The notes under the pieces were generated by a model. That model was not told the DNA's origin, made no database searches, and saw only the letters and a list, made by a program, of their open reading frames with translations. A DNA stretch of 64,000 nt, taken from Streptomyces poonensis (lineage in GTDB: Bacteria > Actinomycetota > Actinomycetes > Streptomycetales > Streptomycetaceae). The stretch covers positions 113,851 through 177,850 of the forward strand of contig NZ_BMVW01000008.1 in NCBI RefSeq assembly GCF_014650915.1, read 5' to 3'. Made by a program: the position numbers and the translations under genes. Positions 17,483-26,454 of this stretch are shown here, piece by piece. Numbering within the stretch: position 1 is the stretch's first letter; each line of letters opens with the position of its first letter.

Positions 17483-18499
17483 TCAGCCCTTCAGCTCAGC
17501 CGCCACCAGCTCCGCGATCTGCACCGCGTTCAGGGCCGCGCCCTTGCGGAGGTTGTCGTTGGAGATGAACAGGGCGAGGCCGTTCTCCACCGTCTCGTCG
17601 ACGCGGATGCGGCCGACGTAGGAGGGGTCCTGGCCCGCGGCCTGGAGCGGGGTCGGGATGTCGGTGAGGGCCACGCCGGGAGCGCCGCCGAGCAGCTCCG
17701 TGGCGCGCTCGACGCTGATCGGGCGGGCGAAGCGGGCGTTCACCTGGAGGGAGTGGCCGGAGAAGACCGGGACGCGCACGCAGGTGCCGGAGACCTTCAG
17801 GTCCTCGATCTCCAGGATCTTGCGGGACTCGTGGCGGAGCTTCTGCTCCTCGTCGGTCTCGTTCAGGCCGTCGTCGACGATCGAGCCGGCCAGCGGGACG
17901 ACGTTGAAGGCGATGGGGCGCTTGTAGACGCGCGGCTCGGGGAAGTCGACCGCCGCGCCGTCGTGCGTCAGCTTGTCCGCGTCCGCGATCACCTTCTGGG
18001 CCTGCCCGTGCAGCTCCGCGACGCCCGCGAGCCCGGACCCGGACACCGCCTGGTAGGTGGCGACGACCAGCGCCTCCAGGCCCGCCTCCGCGTGCAGCGG
18101 GCGCAGCACCGGCATGGCGGCCATCGTGGTGCAGTTCGGGTTGGCGATGATGCCCTTGGGGCGTACGGCCACGGCGTGCGGGTTCACCTCGGCGACGACC
18201 AGGGGCACCTCGGGGTCACGGCGCCAGGCCGAGGAGTTGTCGATCACGACGGCGCCCTGGGAGGCCACCTTCTCGGCCAGCGCCTTGGAGGTCGAGCCGC
18301 CCGCGGAGAACAGCACGATGTCGAGGCCGGTGTAGTCGGCCGTCGCCGCGTCCTCCACCGTCACACCGTCCAGCACCGTCCCGGCGGAGCGGGCCGAGGC
18401 GAACAGGCGCAGCTCGGTGACCGGGAACTCCCGCTCGGCGAGGATCCTGCGCATGACCGTGCCGACCTGACCGGTGGCTCCGACGATTCCGACCCTCAC
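17483..18499 (-). CDS. asd: Aspartate-semialdehyde dehydrogenase
   Basis: 338 aa. Reduces aspartyl phosphate to aspartate semialdehyde with NADPH, the branch point to lysine/diaminopimelate, threonine and methionine. The N-terminal nucleotide-binding motif GATGQVG (7-13) and the catalytic cysteine in NPNCTTM (Cys123) are visible, as is the substrate-binding phrase DNSSAWRRDPEVPLVVAEVN. The GTG start has AAAGGAG 6 bases upstream. It is not next to an aspartokinase gene here, so it is either the only copy or a second, unlinked asd. It is followed by its own terminator and is divergent from an ECF sigma factor gene. Confidence 0.95.
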   Translation of the reverse strand: MRVGIVGATGQVGTVMRRILAEREFPVTELRLFASARSAGTVLDGVTVEDAATADYTGLDIVLFSAGGSTSKALAEKVASQGAVVIDNSSAWRRDPEVPLVVAEVNPHAVAVRPKGIIANPNCTTMAAMPVLRPLHAEAGLEALVVATYQAVSGSGLAGVAELHGQAQKVIADADKLTHDGAAVDFPEPRVYKRPIAFNVVPLAGSIVDDGLNETDEEQKLRHESRKILEIEDLKVSGTCVRVPVFSGHSLQVNARFARPISVERATELLGGAPGVALTDIPTPLQAAGQDPSYVGRIRVDETVENGLALFISNDNLRKGAALNAVQIAELVAAELKG

Positions 18500-18821
18500 G
18501 GCGACTCCTTTAGCGTGCGTACGGCTCTTCGACCTGCGTCTTGACGTGCGTAAGGCATGGGCCTGGCCTTTCCATCATGCTTGGCTCCCCGGCCCACGTG
18601 TCCAATCCTTTCCCCGGAGGTCCGGGGACCGGGACGTTCCGGGCAGGGGCGGAACGCTGCGGTGCCGGGCCCCGCCGGCCGGAGGCTCGCCGTGATCGAG
18701 GGCCCCGATCCGCAGAATTCCGCCCTCGGAACGCGGTGGACGGGAAGCCGTACGGCGCCCCTGCCCGCCGTCTGTCAGGTCACGCGTGTCCTTCGTCACA
18801 ACGTGGCGGTCCGGTCCGGCC

Positions 18822-18846
18822 GAACGTTCTCCGTGCCTCCGGCGTC
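18822..18846 (+). promoter_or_regulatory. Possible ECF-type promoter of the sigma factor gene
   Basis: GAAC (18822-18825), then 17 bases, then CGTC (18843-18846), placed about 33 bases before the start codon. The GAAC/CGTC pair resembles promoters read by ECF sigma factors, which often control their own genes. It is a pattern match only. Confidence 0.4.
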
Positions 18847-18878
18847 GTAGAGGAAACGCGGCGAGGGGAGGGGTGTCT

Positions 18879-19436
18879 GTGCTGCGCAGAAAGGCCCGGC
18901 GCGACCACGGGGCCGCCGGAGGGACCGCCCGAGGGGGCGTCCAGGAGGCGGACGACCCCCTGGACGCGGCCCAGGAGCGACGGGTGCGGGCGGTGCTCGC
19001 GCTCGGCGGGGTGCCGCAGGCGGACCTGCCGGACGGGGTGCAGCAGGTCCGGCTGCGGCTCCTGGAGCGGGCCGCGAGCGGACGCGAGGCTCCGCGCGAC
19101 GTGTCCGCGTGGGCGGCGGTCGTCGCCTCGAACCTGGCGATGGACTGGCACCGCGCCAAGCGCCGCCAGGAGCGGATCGGCGAGCGGCTCGCCGCGCTGC
19201 GGCAGCCGGTGCACCCCTCGGGCGAGGAGTCCAGCGTGCTCTCGCTGGCCGTCGCCCGGGGCCTGGACGAGCTGCCCGACGCCCAGCGGCAGGTCGTCGT
19301 GCTGCGGTTCTACGCCGATCTGCCCGTGCGCGGGATCGCCGAGGAGCTGGGCATCCCCGAGGGCACGGTCAAGAGCAGGCTCCACTCGGCGGTCCGCGCC
19401 CTGCGGTCCCGCCTGCACGAGGACGAGGTGGTGTGA
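18879..19436 (+). CDS. ECF-type RNA polymerase sigma factor
   Basis: 185 aa from the GTG at 18879 (an in-frame GTG at 18873 is too close to the GGGGAGG ribosome site). Sigma region 2 is short and divergent (about 40-90, WAAVVASNLAMDWHRAKRRQER), and region 4 is clear (about 125-180: LDELPDAQRQVVVLRFYADLPVRGIAEELGIPEGTVKSRL), ending in the usual helix-turn-helix. It directs RNA polymerase to a small regulon. The next gene begins one base after its stop and encodes a single-pass membrane protein that may be its regulator. A GAAC-N17-CGTC element upstream suggests autoregulation. Confidence 0.88.
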   Translation: MLRRKARRDHGAAGGTARGGVQEADDPLDAAQERRVRAVLALGGVPQADLPDGVQQVRLRLLERAASGREAPRDVSAWAAVVASNLAMDWHRAKRRQERIGERLAALRQPVHPSGEESSVLSLAVARGLDELPDAQRQVVVLRFYADLPVRGIAEELGIPEGTVKSRLHSAVRALRSRLHEDEVV

Positions 19437-19437
19437 C

Positions 19438-20184
19438 GTGGCCTCCCGGAACGACGACCGGTACGAAGGCGTGGACGCGCTGATGGCCGCGATCACGGAC
19501 GAGCCGCTGCCCGAGGGCGCCCTCGACGATCCGTACGTCGCGGCGGAGCACCGGGCCGCGCTGGCCGACGTGGCGCTGCTGCGGGAGCAGCTGAGGCTGA
19601 TCGGGGGGACGCTCGCCGACGCGCCGGCGCGCACCGAGGCGGAGGTGCGGCCCCTTCCCGTCCGTACCGCCACCACCACGAACCGCCGTCGGCGCCCGTT
19701 CGCGCTCGCCCTGCGCACCCTCGCCGCCGCCGCGGCCGCCACCGTGGTGGTCGGCATGGGCGGCTGGCTGATCGCCCAGGGCGGGGCCGGAGAGGACTCG
19801 GGGAGCGGGACGAGCAGTGCCGACCAGGGCGCGAAGACGGAGGGCGGGGACGGATCGCAGACCGCCGCCGGGTACGTCGCCTGCGCCCGGCTCATCGCCG
19901 AGGGCACCGTCGTACGCGTCGAGCCGGTGCCCGGGACCGGGCAGGACCGGATCACCCTGGACGTCGAACGGCACTACAAGCCGGAGGAGGGCGAGGACGA
20001 GGTCGTCTTCCCCATGGACGAGAACGCCGACCCGCGCCTCCGCGAGGGCGACCACGTCCTGGTCGGCATCTCGGGCGACGAGGCCACGCCCGACACCTGG
20101 ACCGTCGGAGAGAAGGACATCGCCGACGAGCGCGCCCGGATCCTGGACGCGCTGCCCGAGTCGGAGTCGCTCGGGTGCGAGTGA
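19438..20184 (+). CDS. Membrane-anchored partner of the ECF sigma factor, hypothetical
   Basis: 248 aa from a GTG one base after the sigma factor stop. The N-terminal cytosolic part of about 80 residues is acidic and helical, one membrane helix lies at about 82-104, and an extracytoplasmic domain of about 140 residues follows. It contains a Gly/Ser-rich linker and a beta-rich segment (GYVACARLIAEGTVVRVEPV to VFPMDENADP). Position and topology fit an anti-sigma factor, but no zinc-binding HxxxCxxC motif is present, so that role is inferred from coupling only. The two cysteines in the outer domain could form a disulfide. Confidence 0.75.
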   Translation: MASRNDDRYEGVDALMAAITDEPLPEGALDDPYVAAEHRAALADVALLREQLRLIGGTLADAPARTEAEVRPLPVRTATTTNRRRRPFALALRTLAAAAAATVVVGMGGWLIAQGGAGEDSGSGTSSADQGAKTEGGDGSQTAAGYVACARLIAEGTVVRVEPVPGTGQDRITLDVERHYKPEEGEDEVVFPMDENADPRLREGDHVLVGISGDEATPDTWTVGEKDIADERARILDALPESESLGCE

Positions 20185-20202
20185 GAGGGGCGGGAGACGA
20201 AG

Positions 20203-20231
20203 GGCGGGCGCCCGGTGACCGGACGCCCGCC
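20203..20231. terminator. Bidirectional terminator between sigma operon and protease gene
   Basis: Arms 20203-20215 and 20219-20231 pair with one mismatch around a TGA triloop, between two convergent genes. It serves both. Confidence 0.7.
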
Positions 20232-20253
20232 TCCGAGGACTCACCGTGACACG

Positions 20254-23200
20254 CTACGGAGTGACCTTCTCGATCACCACGTTGCCGACGCCCGCGGCCG
20301 TGCCGCGCGGGTTCACCAGCTCGACCCGGCCGATGAACGCCCGGCCCTCCGGCGGCGCGGCCGCCGCGACGACCGAGCCGGAGAACGTCGCCGAGTCACC
20401 CGTGCCGAGCTGTACCGGCGCGCTGTCCACCGTGATCTCGCCCAGCGAGGGGGCGAAGTACACGTCGTGGTGGTCGTACGCCGTCGTGCCCGCCGGGACC
20501 GAGTAGGCGAGGACGACGATGCGGTACGTACCGGCCTTGGGCGCGGCGACGGACACGGACTCCTCGGAGTCGCCGTCGGCGGACTTGCCGACCTCGGCGC
20601 CCGCGGCGTCCAGCACGTACAGGTCCAGGTCGGCGGCGGCGTCGGAGACGTTGCCGATGGACACGTCCAGCGACTTCGCGCCCTCGGGGACCTCGACCGT
20701 GGAAACCTGCTGCGCGCCCTGGGCGATGGTCGGCCGGTCGTCATGGGCGGAGCCCAGCGCGCCGCCCACCAGCCTGGCCTCGAACGGGCCGGAGTCGTTC
20801 GTCGCCGTCCAGGAGGCGGCGGCCGGCTCGCCGGCCTTCGCCTCGGGGATGGTCAGGACCTCCGGGTCGAGGGTCGCGCCGAGGACGGACACCTCCAGCC
20901 GGTAGGGGTTGTCGAGCAGCGGCGACGTACGGCGCGACTCGACCTCGACCTCCCACACGCCCGGCTGCGGGTTCGCGTACGCGCGCACGTCGGGGCGGCA
21001 GCCGTTGCCGTCGAGGTAGTTGTTGTAGCAGTACGGCGTCGAGGTGTTGTCGACCGGGACGCCGTACGGGTGCAGGGAGATGAAGCGGGTCTGGCTGCCG
21101 TCCTTCAGCCCGCCGATCGCGACCTCCAGCGTCTTCGCGCCCTCGGGGACGGTCACGAAGTACGACGTGGTGCCGTTGCGCTGGACCGAGCCCGACGCCT
21201 TGAAGGTCTCCTCCAGCGACGCGGCGACGACCACGGTGTTCATGATCTGCTTGTCGACGCCCTCGGTGCGCGGGTCGTCGACCTCCAGGATCGCGCTCTG
21301 GATCCCGGCCGACCGCGGCTTGGCGGCGATCTTCACGGTGACCGGCTCGTTCAGCGGCAGCGAGACGTGGCCGCTGCCGAGGATGCGGAACGTGCCGCCG
21401 CTGTTGTTCTTCAGGTCCAGCTCGTGGCGGACCGCGCGGTCGGGACCGGTGGTACGGGTGATGGTGATGTCGTACGTCCGGCTCTTGCCGGCCTCCAGGC
21501 CGCCCTCGCGGTCGTACACGCCCGTGCCGAAGCCCGGGGTCTTGAGGGACTGGTCGAGCGCGGTGTCGACCGGGGCCTTCACCGTGAACTCGTGGGCGGT
21601 GGCGCCGTCGCGGATCGCCTTCCACGCGTCGACGACGTCGAGCAGGCCCGCGCCCTCCACATACGCCTGCACGCCGCTGATGTGGTCGGCGGTCGAGGTG
21701 ACCGCGGTGCGCAGCTTCGCCGGGGTGAGGTCGATGCGCTTCTGCTCGGCGGCCGACAGCAGCAGCGCCATCGCGCCCGCCGCCTGCGGGGACGCCATCG
21801 AGGTGCCCTGGAGCATGCCGTACCCGGCGGGCAGCGCGTAGCCGGCCTCGGCGACCGGGGCGCCGGGCATCCAGGTCTGGATCGTGTTGATCGCGGCGCC
21901 GGGCGCGGCCAGGGTCGGCGTGAACCCGCCGTCCTCACGCGGACCGCGCGAGGAGAACGGCATCATGTCGTACTTCTTCTCGACCAGCGACCCGTAGTTG
22001 GCGGCCCACGTCTCCCGGGAGACGGACGCGCCGACCGAGATCACCTTGTCGGCGAGGCCCGGGTCGCCGATGGTGTTGGCGCCGGGACCGGAGTTGCCCG
22101 CGGAGATCACCAGCTGGACGCCGTAGGTGTCGATGAGCCGGTTGTAGAGCTGGGCGCGGGCGCTGCTGCCGTCGTTGATGGTGGGCAGGCCGCCGATGGA
22201 CATGTTGACGATGTCCACGCCGCGGTTCACGACGAGGTCGATCATGCCCTCGGTGAGCGCCACGTTGGTGCAGCCGGCGCCGAAGATGCAGGCGCGGGAG
22301 GAGACGACTTCGGCGCCCGGGGCGGCGCCGTTCATCTTGCCGCCGAACAGGGAGTTGGCGGCGGTGATGCCCGCGACGTGCGTGCCGTGCTCGGACTCGA
22401 TGATGCCGATGCTGACGAAGTCGGCCTTCTTGCCGACCCAGCTGCCGCCGTACGGGTCGGTCGGCACGTCCTTGCGGATCTCGACGACGAACGGCTGGCG
22501 CTCGGCGATCTCGGTCGACGGGTCGTCCGTGCCGAAGTACCCGATCTGGTAGCCGTCCTTGTACGGCTTCATCGGGGTGTCGTCGGTGAAGTCGTTGTTG
22601 TTGTTCAGGTCGACGCGGACCGTGCCGGCCGCGGCGTCGTAGAGGACGCCCCAGGTGTCGGTGGTGTCGCCGTCACGGTTGACGTCGCCGTTCGCGTCGC
22701 CGCCGGCCGTGACGGACTCGGCGAAGCGCTGGATCCGGTAGTCGCCCGCGGGCGCCTTCCAGGTGGCGCCGCCCCAGGTGAACTCCGGCCCGGAGACCGC
22801 CTGGTCCATCCGGCGCCAGGTCCCGTCGCCGTCCACGATCGGGTCGGTCGCCGTCACCCAGTCGATGATCTTGCGCTCGCCGGTGGTGGTCTTCTGCAGC
22901 GCCGGGTGGGCGAGGTCGACACCGGTGTCGAGGACGCCGATGGTGACGCCCCGGCCGTCCGCCTTCGGGTTCTTCTTCACGAAGTCGACGGCGCCCGTCT
23001 CGAAGGACGGGTTGTACGGGTTCTTCGCGGGGGTCTTGCCGCTGGGAGCCGGATACGTCCCGGTCGCCGACGACTTGGCACCCTTGGCCGTGTCCGCGCT
23101 CGGCGTCGGGTCGTCGATCCGGATCTCCTGCCGCAGGTCGATGCCCTGCACGGAGGACAGCTTCGCGGCGGCCGCGATGGCCGCGTCGGCCTTCTTGGTG

Positions 23201-23562
23201 GGGACGGTGGCCCGGACGTAGCCGAGCTCGTCGTAGGTGCGGCCCACGGAGCCGCCGCCCACCGCGTCCAGCTGATCGGCGACCTGCTCGGTGCTGCCCG
23301 GAGCGGTGGCGATCATCATGGTGATGTTCTTCTCGCCGTCCGCCTTGGCCTCGGCGAGCAGTTCGGCGTCGGCCGAACCGAGCTTTCCGTGCGCCGACTT
23401 GGGCTCGCCCTCGGACGGAGCGACGGTGGCCGGGTCGTCCGCGGCGAGGGCCAGGGGTATCGGCCCGGCGGCGGACAGCGCGGCCACCAGACCCGCGGCC
23501 ACGGCGATACGGGCCACGCGTCTGGCACCCGGTATGGGGGTGCGCTGGGGGATCTGGGTCAT
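20254..23562 (-). CDS. Secreted subtilisin-like serine protease (S8)
   Basis: 1102 aa. A signal peptide (about 1-41) and an inhibitor-like propeptide (about 45-150) precede the S8 catalytic domain. The triad is visible: Asp212 in GVLDTGVDLAHP, His392 in SEHGTHVAG, Ser588 in LQGTSMASP, with oxyanion Asn490 in SAGNSGPG. The Asp and His are separated by about 180 residues because of a large insertion (about 225-380) containing Asp/Asn-rich segments that look like calcium-binding loops. The C-terminal 450 residues form several beta-sandwich domains of the pre-peptidase/fibronectin kind. The start at 23560-23562 has AAGGGA about 6 bases upstream; an ATG two codons earlier is too close. It acts outside the cell in protein degradation or maturation. 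Confidence 0.93.
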   Translation of the reverse strand: MTQIPQRTPIPGARRVARIAVAAGLVAALSAAGPIPLALAADDPATVAPSEGEPKSAHGKLGSADAELLAEAKADGEKNITMMIATAPGSTEQVADQLDAVGGGSVGRTYDELGYVRATVPTKKADAAIAAAAKLSSVQGIDLRQEIRIDDPTPSADTAKGAKSSATGTYPAPSGKTPAKNPYNPSFETGAVDFVKKNPKADGRGVTIGVLDTGVDLAHPALQKTTTGERKIIDWVTATDPIVDGDGTWRRMDQAVSGPEFTWGGATWKAPAGDYRIQRFAESVTAGGDANGDVNRDGDTTDTWGVLYDAAAGTVRVDLNNNNDFTDDTPMKPYKDGYQIGYFGTDDPSTEIAERQPFVVEIRKDVPTDPYGGSWVGKKADFVSIGIIESEHGTHVAGITAANSLFGGKMNGAAPGAEVVSSRACIFGAGCTNVALTEGMIDLVVNRGVDIVNMSIGGLPTINDGSSARAQLYNRLIDTYGVQLVISAGNSGPGANTIGDPGLADKVISVGASVSRETWAANYGSLVEKKYDMMPFSSRGPREDGGFTPTLAAPGAAINTIQTWMPGAPVAEAGYALPAGYGMLQGTSMASPQAAGAMALLLSAAEQKRIDLTPAKLRTAVTSTADHISGVQAYVEGAGLLDVVDAWKAIRDGATAHEFTVKAPVDTALDQSLKTPGFGTGVYDREGGLEAGKSRTYDITITRTTGPDRAVRHELDLKNNSGGTFRILGSGHVSLPLNEPVTVKIAAKPRSAGIQSAILEVDDPRTEGVDKQIMNTVVVAASLEETFKASGSVQRNGTTSYFVTVPEGAKTLEVAIGGLKDGSQTRFISLHPYGVPVDNTSTPYCYNNYLDGNGCRPDVRAYANPQPGVWEVEVESRRTSPLLDNPYRLEVSVLGATLDPEVLTIPEAKAGEPAAASWTATNDSGPFEARLVGGALGSAHDDRPTIAQGAQQVSTVEVPEGAKSLDVSIGNVSDAAADLDLYVLDAAGAEVGKSADGDSEESVSVAAPKAGTYRIVVLAYSVPAGTTAYDHHDVYFAPSLGEITVDSAPVQLGTGDSATFSGSVVAAAAPPEGRAFIGRVELVNPRGTAAGVGNVVIEKVTP

Positions 23563-23806
23563 CGGCATCCCTTGTGCGTGAAGGAACGATCGTGGGCGAT
23601 CCGAGCGACGGGACGGATCGTCATGCGGTCCGGTATGCGGGACCGGACGACCGCTCAGCCTTACGCATGGAACGGTTGTTTGGGGAGGGGGTGATCGCGA
23701 CGTTAACAAAGTGGTGACGTGTTCCCGCCATACGTCAGACAGTCCATAGCGGTCGATCAAGGGACATGTCGGCTGATCGATCGCCCCCTCTCCCGTGCCG
23801 TCTGTG

Positions 23807-23820
23807 TAAGGTCTGCGCGC
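23807..23820 (+). promoter_or_regulatory. Probable leaderless promoter of the Nudix gene
   Basis: TAAGGT (23807-23812) ends 8 bases before the ATG at 23821. No Shine-Dalgarno is present, so the transcript probably begins at or near the start codon. Confidence 0.45.
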
Positions 23821-24276
23821 ATGCGTGAGGAGTTGAGGGTGGCGGCGTACGCGATCTGCGTACGCGACGGGCAGGTGCTGCTGGCGCGACTGGTGGGCCG
23901 GGACGGCAGCAGGCGGTGGACGCTGCCCGGCGGCGGCATGGACCACGGCGAGGACCCGTACGACACGGTCGTCCGCGAGATCGCCGAGGAGACCGGGTAC
24001 ACGGCCGAGCCGACCGCCCTCCTCGGCATCGACTCCATGACGCGCCACTACCCGCGCCGCTTCGGTGCCGTCGCCGACTTCCACGGCCTGCGGATCGTCT
24101 ACGAGGCCCGCGTCACCGGCGGCGAGCTCCGCCACGAGACGGACGGCACCACCGACATGGCCGCCTGGCACCCCCTCGACGCCGTGCCCGCCCTGGACCG
24201 GGTGGATCTGGTGGACGCGGCACTCGCACTGTGGCGGACCCGCCCGCCCACCGGCCGTACGGCGGAACGGCGCTGA
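23821..24276 (+). CDS. Nudix hydrolase
   Basis: 151 aa single-domain pyrophosphohydrolase. The Nudix box is complete: GGGMDHGEDPYDTVVREIAEETGY (about 39-62) carries the G-x5-E-x7-REUxEExGU pattern with all acidic metal ligands. It should hydrolyse a nucleoside diphosphate linked to another moiety; the substrate cannot be told from the motif. The ATG was chosen because homologous sequence begins at ELRVAAYAICVRDG and a -10-like hexamer lies 8 bases upstream. Longer readings cross the divergent protease promoter. A hairpin follows at 24310-24346. Confidence 0.92.
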   Translation: MREELRVAAYAICVRDGQVLLARLVGRDGSRRWTLPGGGMDHGEDPYDTVVREIAEETGYTAEPTALLGIDSMTRHYPRRFGAVADFHGLRIVYEARVTGGELRHETDGTTDMAAWHPLDAVPALDRVDLVDAALALWRTRPPTGRTAERR

Positions 24277-24309
24277 CCCGGCCCCCGCCCCGGGGGACGA
24301 ACGGGGCGT

Positions 24310-24346
24310 GACCGCCTCCCCGCGGTCCGGGGAGCCGTCCGCGGTC
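24310..24346. terminator. Two-tier hairpin after the Nudix gene
   Basis: Outer arms GACCGC/GCGGTC (24310-24315, 24341-24346) enclose inner arms CTCCCC/GGGGAG (24316-24321, 24329-24334). It lies 33 bases after the Nudix stop. Confidence 0.5.
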
Positions 24347-24570
24347 GCCCGCGAACGCTGAGGGTGGCGCAAGATCCACGTACGGTGATCGGTGCCGGCC
24401 GTTGCCACCCCGTTCACGCAGGGGACATTCCGGATGCCAACGCTCCAGAACGAGCGGACATCCCGTGCACACCTGCCGTGCGGCATCCCGTGCCGCTTCT
24501 CGCGCGGCTTCTCGCGCACCGGGCCGTCCGTGGTCACCGCCGCCGTGTCCGCACCCGGAGGGAAGGCGCC

Positions 24571-26325
24571 ATGTCGCGCATACGCTCTGCCGTCTCCGCA
24601 GCCACCGCCCCCGACCGCCGCGCCTTCCTCGCCGCCGCCGGCGCGGTCACCCTGTCGGCGGGCATCGGCCTCGCCCTGCGGTCCGGCTCCGACGCCCCGG
24701 CGGCCGCCGCCGCGGAGGAGCGGACGGTCGCCCTGTCGTCCCGGCGGGCGCCGGCCGCCCCCCTCGCCCCGTACACGCGCGGCACCACGCTCGGCTCCGT
24801 GGCGGCGCCCCGCGGCGGGACGGGCTACCGGCGGCTGGGCGACGGGCCCGCCTGGCAGCGCGTCGTCCGCGGCGACCTGGCGGCCCCGCGGGCGGGCCGG
24901 GCGGACCGCCGGACGGCGCTCGCGTCGTTCGTGCAGTTCACCGACCTGCACCTGGTGGACGTCCAGCACCCGCTGCGGTACGAGTATCTGCGCTCCCGGA
25001 CGGTCAGCGCCTGGCGGCCCCAGGAGGCCCTGTCGGTGGCGGCCGCGGTCTCGCTCGTCGAGCGGGTCAACGCGCTGCGGGGCGCCCCCGTCACCGGAAC
25101 CCCGCTCCACTTCGTCATGACCACCGGCGACAACACCGACAACAACTCCCGCACGGAACTGGACTGGTTCCTGACGGTGATGAGCGGCGGCCGCGTCACG
25201 CCCAACTCCGGTGACCCGCGCCACTACGAGGGCGTCCAGGACAGCGGGCTGAAGCTCTACTGGCAGCCGGACGCGGCGCTGCGCGACGCCGACAAGCAGC
25301 TCGGCTTCCCGCGCATCGAGGGCTTCCTGGACGCGGCGATACGCGAGGTCAACAGCCCCGGCCTGAACCTCCCCTGGTACTCGACCGTCGGCAACCACGA
25401 CGCCCTGCCCGGCGGCTGCTATGCGCCCGGCGACTCGCTCTTCGCGGAGTTCGCGGTCGGCGGGCGCAAGCTGATGACCCTGGACGAGGCGGTGGGCGAG
25501 GCGATCTGGGACAACGTCCAGCAGGGCGGCGACCCCCGGGGCGTCGACTTCCGCGCGATGCTGAAGTCCCAGGCGCGCAGCATGCGGTCGGTCACCCCGG
25601 ACGAGCGCCGGGCACCCTTCACCCCGCGCGAGTACCTGGAGGCCCACCTGGACCCGGCCCACACCGGACCCGGCCCGGCCGGTCACGGCTACACCCGGGC
25701 CAATGTGGACGAGGGCACCCAGTACTACGCCTTCCGGATCGCCGACGACGTGATCGGCATCAGCCTCGACTCGACGGATCCGGGCGGCCACTACGAGGGC
25801 TCGCTCGGCACGGCGCAGCTGAAGTGGCTCGACCGCACGCTCGGGGAGAACGAGGGCGCGTACGCGGTCGTCTTCAGCCACCACACCAGCCGGACCATGC
25901 GCAACCTGCGCACGGACCCCGCCCGCCCGCAGGAGAGCCGGCACGGCGGCGAGGAGGTCCTCTCCGTCCTCGGCCGCCACCGCAACGTCCTCGCCTGGGT
26001 CAACGGCCACAGCCACCGCAACCGGATCACCCCGCACCCGTATCCGACCGGCGGCTCCTTCTGGGAGATCTCCACGGCCTCCCACATCGACTTCCCCCAG
26101 CTGGCCCGCGTCATCGAGCTGGTGGACAACGAGGACGGCACGGTCTCCCTGTTCACCACCGCGATCGAGTCGGCGGCCCCGTACGCCACGGACTTCACCG
26201 ACCTCAGCCAGACGGGCCTGGCGGCCCTCTACCGCGAGCTGGCCTTCAACGCGCCGGGCGCCCGGACGACCCTGGCGGGCGGCCCGGAGGACCGGAACAC
26301 CGAGCTGGTCCTCAGGAAAGGCTGA
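24571..26325 (+). CDS. Tat-exported metallophosphoesterase
   Basis: 584 aa. The N-terminal twin-arginine signal (DRRAFLAAAGAVTLSAG, about 15-31) predicts export of the folded protein through Tat. The calcineurin-like phosphoesterase fold shows its metal motifs in order: FTDLHLVD, TTGDNTDNN, VGNHD, SHHTS and NGHSHRN. The family (TIGR03767-like, about 500-600 aa) is an actinobacterial group of secreted phosphoesterases, and its natural substrate is not established. The ATG at 24571 has GGAAGG about 6 bases before it. It is transcribed alone. Confidence 0.9.
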   Translation: MSRIRSAVSAATAPDRRAFLAAAGAVTLSAGIGLALRSGSDAPAAAAAEERTVALSSRRAPAAPLAPYTRGTTLGSVAAPRGGTGYRRLGDGPAWQRVVRGDLAAPRAGRADRRTALASFVQFTDLHLVDVQHPLRYEYLRSRTVSAWRPQEALSVAAAVSLVERVNALRGAPVTGTPLHFVMTTGDNTDNNSRTELDWFLTVMSGGRVTPNSGDPRHYEGVQDSGLKLYWQPDAALRDADKQLGFPRIEGFLDAAIREVNSPGLNLPWYSTVGNHDALPGGCYAPGDSLFAEFAVGGRKLMTLDEAVGEAIWDNVQQGGDPRGVDFRAMLKSQARSMRSVTPDERRAPFTPREYLEAHLDPAHTGPGPAGHGYTRANVDEGTQYYAFRIADDVIGISLDSTDPGGHYEGSLGTAQLKWLDRTLGENEGAYAVVFSHHTSRTMRNLRTDPARPQESRHGGEEVLSVLGRHRNVLAWVNGHSHRNRITPHPYPTGGSFWEISTASHIDFPQLARVIELVDNEDGTVSLFTTAIESAAPYATDFTDLSQTGLAALYRELAFNAPGARTTLAGGPEDRNTELVLRKG

Positions 26326-26454
26326 TAAGAAGCACCGAGCGGACAGTTCCGCGAAAAGGCCGAAACCGGCTCAACTGCCATACAGTCCGGCAACCTTCGC
26401 CAAGGCGGCGGAGGTCCCCCTTCACGACTCTGCTCCTCGGACGAAGGGGACGAC

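Noticed and set aside
14759..18544. A 1261-codon open frame on the plus strand opposite pepN and asd
   Set aside because: It is the antisense shadow of two well-supported genes. It has Val/Arg/Gly-rich composition typical of reversed high-GC codons and no family motif.
18541..20184. One long 547-aa protein covering the sigma factor locus
   Set aside because: The first part is out of frame with the sigma factor gene and has no conserved content. The real gene in this frame starts at 19438.
20215..23694. A 1159-codon open frame opposite the subtilase gene
   Set aside because: Antisense shadow: composition is Arg/Val/Gly/Asp-biased with no recognisable domain, and the minus strand encodes an intact S8 protease.
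23563..23820. A small ORF or RNA gene between protease and Nudix genes
   Set aside because: The stretch has dyads such as GGTCCGGTATGCGGGACCGG and AT-richer promoter sequence, but no codon bias or known RNA structure.
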